This document shows, in pieces, positions 45,654 through 55,145 of a stretch of 64,000 bases of DNA. Under the pieces are notes generated by a model. It was not told the DNA's origin. It did not search any database and was given only the letters and a program-made list of their open reading frames with translations. The DNA comes from an uncultured Pelagibacteraceae bacterium (GTDB lineage: Bacteria > Pseudomonadota > Alphaproteobacteria > Pelagibacterales > Pelagibacteraceae): the NCBI GenBank assembly GCA_902559605.1, contig CACEIC010000002.1, forward strand, positions 1 to 64,000, in the 5' to 3' direction. The first letter of the stretch is position 1; every line of letters begins with the position of its first letter. Both the position numbers and the translations under genes were made by a program.

Positions 45654-46751
45654 ATGGATACAATTTTAATTATTATTTTAGCTTTAATATTGATTGCTAC
45701 TTTGGCTATCCTTTATTTAAATATTAAATCGAATGTAACAAAAGAAGATACAAACAAAGAAGCTGACGAAATTGCAAAATTAAATGCAGAAATAGTTAAA
45801 TTAAAAGATAGTTTAAATACTACTATTAATTCTTCTTTAAATTCCATGTCTACGTCATTTAATAATCTTTCAACTGGCGTTACAAAAGACATGACAGCAG
45901 CTCTAACAAAAGTTGATGAAAAAGTTGCAGCTTTTAATTCCCAAGTTGAAAATTTAAACGAAAGTCAAAAAGGTATAAATAAAATCTTAGCTGGAGTTAA
46001 AAAGTATGGAACTTTAGCAGAGTTCAGTCTGGGCTCACTCATTAAGGATTTGCTGCCTTCTTCGCAGTATCTTTCAAACGTAAAAATGAAGGAGGAAACT
46101 GGTGAAAACGTTGAATTTGCTATTAAACTCCAAGAAGGTGTATTGGTTCCGGTTGATAGCCATTTTCCTGTTGAGAGATTTAAAGCTATTCAAGATGCAC
46201 ATCAAGAAGACGATAAAAAAGCTATTGCGGATGCAAGAACTAAACTTGCAAAAGCTTTCAAAGAAAAAGCTAAGAGTGTAAATGAAAAATATATTGTTCC
46301 ACCTAAAACTACTGATTTTGCAATTGTATATGCACCAACTGAGAGTTTGTTTTTAGAGATAGCTAATTACCAAGACCCAAATACTAAGGAATTATTGAGC
46401 CAAGAATTAATGAAAAAATATAAAGTAACTATTATGGGACCAAATAATTTATCTGGATATTTACAATCATTACACATGGGTTTTCAAACATTAAAAGTTC
46501 AAAAACATGCAACAGAAATATATGATCATTTAAAAACAATAAGCACAAGATTTACAAAACATTTTGATGGAATTGTTAATCTCAGAAAAAAATTAGAAGA
46601 GGCAATGACAGCTGTTGATAAATTTGGAACGGATGCAAGATCTATTAAAAGAACATTAGAAAATATAAAAGATCCAGAGCAAATTGAAAAGGCTATTGAA
46701 ACAGAAAATGTTGAAAAGTTTGAGGATATTCCAAGACAAGCAAACAATTAA
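45654..46751 (+). CDS. rmuC: RmuC family DNA recombination protein
   Basis: N-terminal TM plus coiled coil; VPVDSHFPVERFKAI, KYIVPPKTTDFAIVYAPTESLFLEI. Confidence 0.9.
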   Translation: MDTILIIILALILIATLAILYLNIKSNVTKEDTNKEADEIAKLNAEIVKLKDSLNTTINSSLNSMSTSFNNLSTGVTKDMTAALTKVDEKVAAFNSQVENLNESQKGINKILAGVKKYGTLAEFSLGSLIKDLLPSSQYLSNVKMKEETGENVEFAIKLQEGVLVPVDSHFPVERFKAIQDAHQEDDKKAIADARTKLAKAFKEKAKSVNEKYIVPPKTTDFAIVYAPTESLFLEIANYQDPNTKELLSQELMKKYKVTIMGPNNLSGYLQSLHMGFQTLKVQKHATEIYDHLKTISTRFTKHFDGIVNLRKKLEEAMTAVDKFGTDARSIKRTLENIKDPEQIEKAIETENVEKFEDIPRQANN

Positions 46752-46774
46752 TTTAATTCTAAAACAAAAATTTA

Positions 46775-47461
46775 ATGAAATGGAATAATAAATTTAATTA
46801 TCCCAAGACTTCAAGATCAATTGAAGATGGATACAGAAAATATTTATTAGGGGAGTATAAACTACCAAGTGTTACTACAATTCTAGGGGCCACAAAGTCA
46901 GAAGAAGAGAAGGCAGCCCTTGCAAATTGGAAAGAGAGGGTAGGAATTAAGGAAGCAAATAGAATTAAAACTGAAGCTTCATCAAGAGGTACTTCTATGC
47001 ACTCTTATATTGAGGATTACTTAAGAGGGAGAATTAACGAGAGTTTTTTTGAGAGTAATGAGCAATACAAAAATATGGCTAAAGAAATTATTCAAAAAGG
47101 AATTACTGGAAGACTAAATGAAGTATATGGCATGGAAGAAACATTATACTATCCAGATCAATATGCCGGTACAGCTGATATGATAGCAGTTTATGAAGGT
47201 AGAGATGTTATTGTAGATTTTAAACAAGCTAATAAACCAAAAAAAACAGATTATATTCAAGACTACTTTTTACAATTAGGAGCTTATACTTTAGCTCATG
47301 ACGTTGTTCACGGAACTAAAATGAAAGCAGGAATAATATTATTATGTACTAAAGATATTTTGTTCCAAGAATTTAAAATTGAGGGAGCAGAATTAGAAAT
47401 GTATCAAAATTTATTTTTAGGAAGGGTTAAAAAGTTTTACGAATTGAATAATATATCTTGA
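46775..47461 (+). CDS. PD-(D/E)XK superfamily nuclease (MGME1/phage-exonuclease-like)
   Basis: LPSVTTILGATKS, RGTSMHSYIEDYLRG, YAGTADMIAVYEGRDVIVDFKQANKPK. Confidence 0.75.
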   Translation: MKWNNKFNYPKTSRSIEDGYRKYLLGEYKLPSVTTILGATKSEEEKAALANWKERVGIKEANRIKTEASSRGTSMHSYIEDYLRGRINESFFESNEQYKNMAKEIIQKGITGRLNEVYGMEETLYYPDQYAGTADMIAVYEGRDVIVDFKQANKPKKTDYIQDYFLQLGAYTLAHDVVHGTKMKAGIILLCTKDILFQEFKIEGAELEMYQNLFLGRVKKFYELNNIS

Positions 47462-47585
47462 CTTTACTTAACCTATCCATAAAAGAGTTATTAATACCTG
47501 AGCTAATCGTTTATATGCTAATGGTAAAGTCTTTAAAAAACTTTCCAAAAACCAATAAAATATTAGCTAATTTGAGGATAAAATT

Positions 47586-49019
47586 ATGAATCTAGCAATT
47601 TGGGACATAGAATCATCTAGTGCAAGCACAGACTTTGGGAGCATTATTGAAATTGGCGGAGTTTTAGTTGATGAGAATTTTAAAGAGAAAGACAGATTTA
47701 ATTTAAGATGCAGCTTGCCTGAAGGAGAAATCTTTCAAGCCATGGCACTTATTGTAAATAAAACATCAATAAAGCAATTAACACAAACTAATCTTTCTCA
47801 TTATCAAATGTTAGCAGAAGTTGAAAAAATATTTAAAAAATGGAGCCCCGCTGTATTTCTTGGTTGGTCTAATATTGGATTTGACGATGAAATGATAAGA
47901 AAAGAGTTTTTTAAAGGGATTAGATATCCATATCTTACAAATGCTGCTCCCAATAAAAGACATGATGGCATTAATATTGCTCGTGCAGCTTATGCAATTG
48001 ACCCTTCAATTTTAGAAGTAGAATTTAACGAAAAAAATAATGCAGTATTTAAATTAGAATCGTTAGCTAGAATGCAAGGTATTGATTCAACTGACGCCCA
48101 TAGTGCATTAAGTGATAGTATAATGACAGCTAAAGTTTTAAATATAGTCAAAAAAAAACAGCCAGAGACTTGGGAATCTTTTTTTAAAACTGCAAATAAA
48201 TCTGATACCGAAACTATAATTAAAAAAGGAGAAATTATTACCTTAAATGAGTATTATTATGGTAAATCCAGACTTCATTTAGTTGCACCTCTTCATCAAA
48301 AATATTGTATGCATCCAATATATGCTGGTTGGTATTATGCGTTCGACTTAAGGATTGATATAGAACCTTTACTAAATTTATCAATTAATGAGCTTAAGGT
48401 TGAAATGAAAAAGTCTCCTAAATTTTTAAGAACTATTAGATCTAACAAGGCTCCAATTATTGTAGATGCAAAATATGGTATGCAAGCAGAACCTTATAGT
48501 GCCATGGATAAGTCATTAATTAATAAAAGAGCAGATATCGTTAAAAATAATGAGAAATTTTCTCAAAATATCCTTCATGCATTAAGAGAAGTAGCTGAAG
48601 AAAAAGAACAGTCTAAAACACAAGAAGATATATATGCTGAAGAAAGTATTTATACTAAATTTACATCAAACAAAGATACTGCTTTATTTCCTGCTTGGCA
48701 TGCAGCATCATGGAAAGATAAACTTAAATTATTAGATAAATTTGATGATGATCGTTTAGTAGGTTTTGGAAAAAAAATCATATATCAAGAGGCACCGGAA
48801 GTTCTTCCAGAGAATATGTTTAAATCAATAAAAAGAGAAATTGCCAAACGTATTTTGAGTGAAAAAAAAGAAAAATGGTGGACGATCCCTACGCTTTATA
48901 CAGAAATTGATACACTTCGAGAAAAATATACTAATGAGAATGACAATGAAAAGCTTGCATTATTAGATGAATTTAATGAATACGCAATGTCAATACAAAA
49001 AAAGTATGAAAATGTTTGA
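47586..49019 (+). CDS. sbcB: Exodeoxyribonuclease I-like DEDDh exonuclease
   Basis: IWDIESSS, LGWSNIGFDDEMIRKEFF, DAHSALSDSIMTAKVL. Confidence 0.85.
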   Translation: MNLAIWDIESSSASTDFGSIIEIGGVLVDENFKEKDRFNLRCSLPEGEIFQAMALIVNKTSIKQLTQTNLSHYQMLAEVEKIFKKWSPAVFLGWSNIGFDDEMIRKEFFKGIRYPYLTNAAPNKRHDGINIARAAYAIDPSILEVEFNEKNNAVFKLESLARMQGIDSTDAHSALSDSIMTAKVLNIVKKKQPETWESFFKTANKSDTETIIKKGEIITLNEYYYGKSRLHLVAPLHQKYCMHPIYAGWYYAFDLRIDIEPLLNLSINELKVEMKKSPKFLRTIRSNKAPIIVDAKYGMQAEPYSAMDKSLINKRADIVKNNEKFSQNILHALREVAEEKEQSKTQEDIYAEESIYTKFTSNKDTALFPAWHAASWKDKLKLLDKFDDDRLVGFGKKIIYQEAPEVLPENMFKSIKREIAKRILSEKKEKWWTIPTLYTEIDTLREKYTNENDNEKLALLDEFNEYAMSIQKKYENV

Positions 49020-49085
49020 TGTGGATAATTTTAACATTTCTTTTTTAACTATTGATAAAAAAATTTTAATTTATATATAAACCTA

Positions 49086-49406
49086 ATGGCAACATTAAAA
49101 GTTACAGACGAAATATTTGAAGAACAAGTTTTAAAGAACGAAAAACCAGTTTTAGTAGATTTTTGGGCTGAATGGTGTGGACCTTGTAAAATGGTTGGAC
49201 CAATTTTAGAGGAAATCTCGGAGGAGATGGCAAATGATATTGTCATTGCAAAACATGACATAGACTCAGAGCCTAACATGCCTACAAAGTATGGTGTTCG
49301 TGGAATTCCTACAATGCTTTTATTTAAAGGTGGTGAATTAAAAGCAACTAAAGTTGGAGCTACACCAAAGAGCGATATTGTTGCTTTTATAAAAGAAAAT
49401 ATTTAA
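49086..49406 (+). CDS. trxA: Thioredoxin
   Basis: VLVDFWAEWCGPCKMVGPIL, YGVRGIPTMLLFKGG. Confidence 0.97.
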   Translation: MATLKVTDEIFEEQVLKNEKPVLVDFWAEWCGPCKMVGPILEEISEEMANDIVIAKHDIDSEPNMPTKYGVRGIPTMLLFKGGELKATKVGATPKSDIVAFIKENI

Positions 49407-50683
49407 TTCAAATTAAGTAGCTCACCAGCAAGATACAAAGAACCAGTTATCATTATCAAATCGTCTTTCTCTGGATTTAGGGATATAAGAGCTTCTTGAA
49501 TAGATTTTTTGTAACTAACATTAGGATATTTATTTAATTTTTCCTTTAAATCTATTCCTTTGATAGCATTCGGTTGGTTAGGAATATCAATTGTTGTTAT
49601 GGAAGATATATTATTAAATTTGCTTAAATATTCTTCGTGATCTTTGTTGGACATCATTCCAAGAATTAAGTGCTTTTTACAATCTTGAGTGTTTAAATAT
49701 TCATTAAGAGCTTTTGCTCCTAAAGAATTATGAGAGCCATCTAAATATAATTTATTATTCTTACAAATATCTTTAAGCTTTCCAGATTTAATTTCTTGTA
49801 GTCTCGCTATACTTTTTATCTTAGTAACGCCTTCTTTAATATTTTCATCTTTTACCCCCACCTGTAAATTTCTTACTGTAGCAATAGCAGTCGCACAATT
49901 ATCAATTTGAAAATTACCTAAAAGATTTGGTTTTGGTAATTTTAAACCACCATATTCATCTTCGTAATAAATAAAACCATTCTCATTTAATGAATAATTG
50001 AAATCATCTTTATAAATGATTTTTTTTGATAAATTATTATTAATTGTTTTTTTTATTAAATTTAAAGTTTCATCTGAGCTTTGTTTACTAACTACTATAG
50101 TAGAATTTAGTAGGGATGAGGTTTTTTCATAAACAATTTTTTTAATATTTTGCTCGTTTTTTGGTAACCAATCTAGATGATCTAATCCTATTGAAGTAAC
50201 AATACTAGACAAATTTGCATCAATAATATTTGTTGCATCATATCTATGAAATAGACCACTTTCTATAATATTTATTTTGTCTTTAAATTTACTTGCATGA
50301 TAAAAATAGGATGCAGTTAATATTTCGAAATAAGTTATTTGTTCACCATTATTAATATTTTCTACTTCTATTAATAAATTAGATAAGTCATCGTCAGATA
50401 TTTCTAAGTCGTTAAAAATATATCTTTCATTAATTTTTTGAATATGTGGGCTAGTATAAATATTACAATTTATATTTGCAGTTTTTAAAATTGATCTTAC
50501 TACTTGTATAGTTGAATACTTACCATTTGTACCAACGACTGATATATATTTTAATTTTTTTTGTGGATCACCTAATTTTTTGCAAAGGTTCTTAACTCTG
50601 TCTAGACTTAGATCAATTTCTTTAGGATGCAGCTTTTGCAAGCGGTTCAATATTGTCTGAAGTTTCATTTGTTTGCTTTTCAT
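49403..50683 (-). CDS. folC: Folylpolyglutamate/dihydrofolate synthase
   Basis: VVGTNGKYSTIQVVRSIL, LGNFQIDNCATAIATV, LYLDGSHN. Confidence 0.93.
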   Translation of the reverse strand: MKSKQMKLQTILNRLQKLHPKEIDLSLDRVKNLCKKLGDPQKKLKYISVVGTNGKYSTIQVVRSILKTANINCNIYTSPHIQKINERYIFNDLEISDDDLSNLLIEVENINNGEQITYFEILTASYFYHASKFKDKINIIESGLFHRYDATNIIDANLSSIVTSIGLDHLDWLPKNEQNIKKIVYEKTSSLLNSTIVVSKQSSDETLNLIKKTINNNLSKKIIYKDDFNYSLNENGFIYYEDEYGGLKLPKPNLLGNFQIDNCATAIATVRNLQVGVKDENIKEGVTKIKSIARLQEIKSGKLKDICKNNKLYLDGSHNSLGAKALNEYLNTQDCKKHLILGMMSNKDHEEYLSKFNNISSITTIDIPNQPNAIKGIDLKEKLNKYPNVSYKKSIQEALISLNPEKDDLIMITGSLYLAGELLNLN

Positions 50684-51554
50684 TTACCGCGTTATCTTTT
50701 TTTAACAATATTGATAATAATAAGCTTATTTCTGTTTTTAAATCTTTTCGTTCAACAATTCTGTCTACAAATCCATGCTTTTCTACAAATTCAGATGTTT
50801 GAAAGTCAGAACTAAGCTCTTCCTTGACTGTTGCTTGTATAACTCTTTTTCCTGCAAAGGCTATCAAACAACCTGGTTCAGCAAAATGAATATCTCCTAA
50901 CATTGCAAATGATGCTGTAATACCACCAGCGGTAGGATCGGTAAAACAAACTAAATAAGGAAGATTATTTTTTTTAAGTTCATTAACAGCAAGTGTAGTT
51001 CTTGTCATATTTGCAAGTGCAATAGGAGATTCAAACATTCTTTGTCCACCACCACAAGGAAAGAAAACAAATGGTGTTTGATTATCAATAGCGTGTTGAA
51101 CACCATAAATAATTGCTTCACCTTCTGCAGCCCCAACAGAACCACCAATAAACTCAAAATTTATCGCTCCGGCCGTCACTTCGACTCCATTTATCCTTCC
51201 TTTAGCAATCATCACAGCTGAATTTTGATTAGTTTTCTTTCGTGCAGATTTTAATCGATCTTTATAAGATTTGGTATCTACCCATCCAAGGGGATCTTCT
51301 GCAGGAATTGGAGTATCAAGTATTTCGTAAGTATTTCTTCCAAAAATAATGTCAAATCTTTGTCGGCAATTAATTCTATGATGTTTTCCACAGGAGTTGC
51401 AAACCCATAAATTTTCTTCGAGATCTTTTTTTAATATTGGGCCTTTGCAACAACTAGTCCAGTCTGAGTTTGCTATATCTTCTTTTGATGGTCTTTTTTT
51501 TAAAACTTTCTTTATTTTTTCACCAAAACTTAAAGCTTTTGTAATCCAGTTCAT
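50622..51554 (-). CDS. accD: Acetyl-CoA carboxylase carboxyltransferase beta subunit
   Basis: Cys4 zinc motif CCKGP...CNSCGKHHRI, GGQRMFE, TDPTAGGITASFAMLGDI. Confidence 0.96.
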   Translation of the reverse strand: MNWITKALSFGEKIKKVLKKRPSKEDIANSDWTSCCKGPILKKDLEENLWVCNSCGKHHRINCRQRFDIIFGRNTYEILDTPIPAEDPLGWVDTKSYKDRLKSARKKTNQNSAVMIAKGRINGVEVTAGAINFEFIGGSVGAAEGEAIIYGVQHAIDNQTPFVFFPCGGGQRMFESPIALANMTRTTLAVNELKKNNLPYLVCFTDPTAGGITASFAMLGDIHFAEPGCLIAFAGKRVIQATVKEELSSDFQTSEFVEKHGFVDRIVERKDLKTEISLLLSILLKKDNAVNEKQTNETSDNIEPLAKAAS

Positions 51555-52351
51555 AGAATTTTACTTTTTAATTTTTTCACTAGCTTACTTACATTTGTGA
51601 CAGGATTTTGTCCATGCTTTAAACTCTTGCTAATTTCCTTACAAATAGCACTTCCAACAACTAATCCATCTGCTGATTTGAGTTTACCGATTGTTTTTTC
51701 TGTGATTCCAAAACCAATAACAATTTCTTTCTTTGGATCAATCTTTTTTATTTTGGTATAATTTTTTAATATATGTTTAGGTGAAACTTTTAGTTTACCA
51801 CCTGTAGTACTCAACATTGAAATAAAATAATTCATAGGATGAGAATCTCTTATAATTCTTTTAAGCCTTTTTGTTGTTGTAGTTGGCGATAAAAGCTGAA
51901 TAAAATAAATAGATTTTCTTTTACATTTTCTAGCAAATTCCTTATTTTCTGGCCAAGGCAAGTCTACAACTATTAATCCATTTACACCCGAAGAATTACA
52001 TTTATTTAAAAACTTATTTTCTCCAAATTGAAAAATCATATTAAAATATCCCATTAAAATAATTGCCTTATTTTTGTTTGATTTTTTAAAGTCTTTTACA
52101 ATTTTAAAAACATCATTCATTCTAATCCCATTTTTAATCGCTCTATATGCACTTGTTTGAATTTGACTACCGTCTGCAACTGGAGTGTTGTGTGGAACAC
52201 CCAATTCTAAAATATCAGCATTTTTTGAAATTGAATTTAATATATCTAATGATTGTTTTTTTGAGCTATCTCCTGCAACAGTATAAGTTAATAGAGCAGC
52301 TCTATTTTCTTGTTTCGCTTTTTTAAAAGCAAGACTAATTGGGTTCAACAT
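51551..52351 (-). CDS. trpA: Tryptophan synthase alpha chain
   Basis: DILELGVPHNTPVADG, GLIVVDLPWPE, VIGFGI, VVGSAI. Confidence 0.95.
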   Translation of the reverse strand: MLNPISLAFKKAKQENRAALLTYTVAGDSSKKQSLDILNSISKNADILELGVPHNTPVADGSQIQTSAYRAIKNGIRMNDVFKIVKDFKKSNKNKAIILMGYFNMIFQFGENKFLNKCNSSGVNGLIVVDLPWPENKEFARKCKRKSIYFIQLLSPTTTTKRLKRIIRDSHPMNYFISMLSTTGGKLKVSPKHILKNYTKIKKIDPKKEIVIGFGITEKTIGKLKSADGLVVGSAICKEISKSLKHGQNPVTNVSKLVKKLKSKIL

Positions 52352-53579
52352 ATTTTTTTCCCAATCTTTTTTTTAAAATTTCTCGATCTTTGTACGCATC
52401 ACCGCAACTATTGACTACCACTATAGTATCCTTGCTTAATTTTTTTGCTTCTTTTATTGCAACTGAAAAAGCATGACTTGGTTCTAGAGAAGGTCTTAAT
52501 TTTTCAAACTTAGTTACAGTTTTATAAGCGCTTAAAGCATCTTCATCACTTGCTGCAGTATATCTTGCTCGTTTCGTATCTTTTAAAAAACAGTGAAGCG
52601 GAGAAATTCCAGGATAATCAAGTCCAGCAGAAATTGATTCAGTTTCTTCTATTTGTCCATCCGAGTCTTGATTAACATATTGAGCTGCACCATGAAGAAT
52701 TCCAATTTTTGAACCATAAGTTAAAGGAGCTGCATGTTTTTTACTTTTTGCTGGACCACCAGCTTCTACACCAATAAATTCGCACTGTTTTTTGTCATAA
52801 TCCATAAATTCATTCCAAAAACCAAAACTTGAACTTCCACCACCAACACAATTGTAAAGTTTTAGTTTTTTTGGCATTGATCCAAACTTATCAATTAATT
52901 GAACTTTTAGCTCTCTTGAAATTTGACTAGTGCTCCAACCACAAATACGAACAAAAACAGCAGGTCCTACCGTACTTCCAACACACATTGCCGTAGTATC
53001 ACAATTAGCAACCCAGAACCTCATACATTCAGAAACAGCATCAACAAGTGTTTGACTTCCTGAGTATACAGGTATTACTTCAGCTCCGTTTTTTTTCATA
53101 GCTTTTACATTGGGTTGTTGTCTTGCAATATCTTTTGCACCCATGAAAATTTTGCATTTTAACCCAAATTTTTTAGCAGCCATACTCAACATTTTACCTG
53201 CATAACCAGCACCAGTATCCCCAATTATAAATTTTTTACCAGATCTTTTGGCAAGCAGACAATGCACAGTAGCATTGTATATTTTGTGCGCTCCTCCATT
53301 TGCGTCTGATACAACTTTAGACCAAATTTGAGCCCCACCAACGTGATTTGTTAGATTCTCTAATTTAATAAAACGAGTAGGGGCACCAACCCAATTTTTA
53401 AAATATTTATCTCTTTCAGCTATGAATCTTTTGTCATTTTTCAATTTATTAAATAGAATTTCTAGGTCTTCTATTGGCTTTTTCAATGTTTCGGGAACGT
53501 AATTGCCCCCAAACTTTCCACCCCAAAAACCAAGTTTACTTACCTGATCAATTAGTGGAATTTTTTTTTTAATTTTCAT
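52335..53579 (-). CDS. trpB: Tryptophan synthase beta chain
   Basis: GGAQIWSKVVSDANGGAHKIYNA region, GDTGAGYAGKMLS, CVGGGSSSFGFWNEF. Confidence 0.93.
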   Translation of the reverse strand: MKIKKKIPLIDQVSKLGFWGGKFGGNYVPETLKKPIEDLEILFNKLKNDKRFIAERDKYFKNWVGAPTRFIKLENLTNHVGGAQIWSKVVSDANGGAHKIYNATVHCLLAKRSGKKFIIGDTGAGYAGKMLSMAAKKFGLKCKIFMGAKDIARQQPNVKAMKKNGAEVIPVYSGSQTLVDAVSECMRFWVANCDTTAMCVGSTVGPAVFVRICGWSTSQISRELKVQLIDKFGSMPKKLKLYNCVGGGSSSFGFWNEFMDYDKKQCEFIGVEAGGPAKSKKHAAPLTYGSKIGILHGAAQYVNQDSDGQIEETESISAGLDYPGISPLHCFLKDTKRARYTAASDEDALSAYKTVTKFEKLRPSLEPSHAFSVAIKEAKKLSKDTIVVVNSCGDAYKDREILKKRLGKKYVEPN

Positions 53580-54193
53580 ATTTTTACAAACAAATTTAAT
53601 AATTTATCAATTTTTTTTATATCCTTTTTTCCATTAGCATCTTCTAGTGATCCACTCAGGTCTATAATGAAATCTTTATTTTTAAAATTAGAAATATCGT
53701 CTATTTGTATATTACCTGCAATCATTTTATTTAATTCATTTGGTACAATATCTAGCAGTTTATGATCAAAACTTTCTGATTTATGATATCCTTTTGAGTC
53801 AAATAAAATTATATCTGATATCTCTAGATAATTTTTATATTTAATTACGTCATCTTCTTCAGAAACTGTAAGTGCAGTTATTATTTTTATACCGTATCTT
53901 ACTTTAATTTCTTTTGTTCTTTCAGGGTCTACATCATAGAGTTGATAGTAATCAAAATTTAAATTCTTTATTTTATCTAAAATTTCGTCAGTTGGATCTA
54001 CAAGAACTGAAGTAAATTTTATATCTTTTTTATCGACATTAAGTAGTTCTTTTAGTTTTTCATACCTAACAAATCTTTTACTTTTTCTATAATTTGTTAT
54101 GAAGCCAATAAATCCTGGTGGATTAGGATGGTTTAAGATATAATTTAGTGTTTTAGGATCTGTGATCCCACAAATTTTTAAACCTTTTACCAT
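53576..54193 (-). CDS. trpF: Phosphoribosylanthranilate isomerase (divergent)
   Basis: KICGITDPKTLNYIL, YYQLYDVDPE, IIDLSGSLEDANGKKDIKKI; next to trpB. Confidence 0.82.
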   Translation of the reverse strand: MVKGLKICGITDPKTLNYILNHPNPPGFIGFITNYRKSKRFVRYEKLKELLNVDKKDIKFTSVLVDPTDEILDKIKNLNFDYYQLYDVDPERTKEIKVRYGIKIITALTVSEEDDVIKYKNYLEISDIILFDSKGYHKSESFDHKLLDIVPNELNKMIAGNIQIDDISNFKNKDFIIDLSGSLEDANGKKDIKKIDKLLNLFVKI

Positions 54194-54861
54194 TTATCTA
54201 AATGATTAATTAATTTTTGAATATTATTTTTAATGTTACCTTTAGTAATATCTCTACCTATCACAAGCCAATCAGCACCGTTTCTGTAGGCTTCATTAGG
54301 TGTTAAAACTCTTTTTTGATCGTCTCTTTTAGAATTCAATCTTATACCTGGAGTTATAATCTCTTTTTTAAATACTTTTTTTACTATTTTAGCTTCTTGA
54401 GCGCTACACACGATAGCATCCAACTTTGCTTTAGTTGCCAATTTTGCTTGATGAAGAACTAAATCTTTTACATTTTTACTGAATCCGATTTCTTTAACAG
54501 CTTTATTATCTAATGAAGTTAATATTGTGACACCTATTAGTTTTGTTTTACCTGCAGCTTTTTTTGCTTCTTTAAGAGCCTTAAAACCTGAATTAATATG
54601 TATAGTTATGTAATCGAATTTCAGATCACTTATTGATTTAATAGCTGAAGAGCATGTGTTTGGAATATCTGAAAACTTGAAATCTCCAAAAGTAATTTGA
54701 TCCTTTAACTCCTTAATAAATCCTCTACCATTTTTAGAATTTAAAAACTCTAATCCAAATTTATAACCAATCTTTAACTTATTTGATTTTGTATTTTTTA
54801 ATATGTTGTTAATTCTTTTTATACTTGTTGTATCACATGCTATAAATACTTTATTTTTCAT
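54187..54861 (-). CDS. pyrF: Orotidine 5'-phosphate decarboxylase
   Basis: FGDFKFSDIPNT, ITPGIRLN, NGADWLVIGRDIT. Confidence 0.93.
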   Translation of the reverse strand: MKNKVFIACDTTSIKRINNILKNTKSNKLKIGYKFGLEFLNSKNGRGFIKELKDQITFGDFKFSDIPNTCSSAIKSISDLKFDYITIHINSGFKALKEAKKAAGKTKLIGVTILTSLDNKAVKEIGFSKNVKDLVLHQAKLATKAKLDAIVCSAQEAKIVKKVFKKEIITPGIRLNSKRDDQKRVLTPNEAYRNGADWLVIGRDITKGNIKNNIQKLINHLDKW

Positions 54862-55141
54862 TATTTATTTTTTCCAACCACATTTTTGATGATTTGAAAA
54901 GTATTGAATATTTTTCTTTTACAGAAATTTTTTCATTTGTACGAGGGTTTCTCGCAATTCTCTCTTTTTGATACCTTGGTTCTATGGAAAATATGTCTCT
55001 TAATTCTACTCTTTCATGTCTTTTTAAAGAATTTTTAATCTCAAAGATTATAATTTCAATAAATTTTGTTAAATCTCTTTTAATAAAATTTGGATAGTTA
55101 TTTGAAAGTTTTTTTATGATTTCTGATTTTTTTGTAGACAA
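54851..55141 (-). CDS. ihfB: Integration host factor beta subunit
   Basis: Bacterial DNA-binding fold, VELRDIFSIEPRYQKERIARNPRTNEKI; directly downstream of rpsA. Confidence 0.88.
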   Translation of the reverse strand: MSTKKSEIIKKLSNNYPNFIKRDLTKFIEIIIFEIKNSLKRHERVELRDIFSIEPRYQKERIARNPRTNEKISVKEKYSILFKSSKMWLEKINNEK

Positions 55142-55145
55142 TTAT

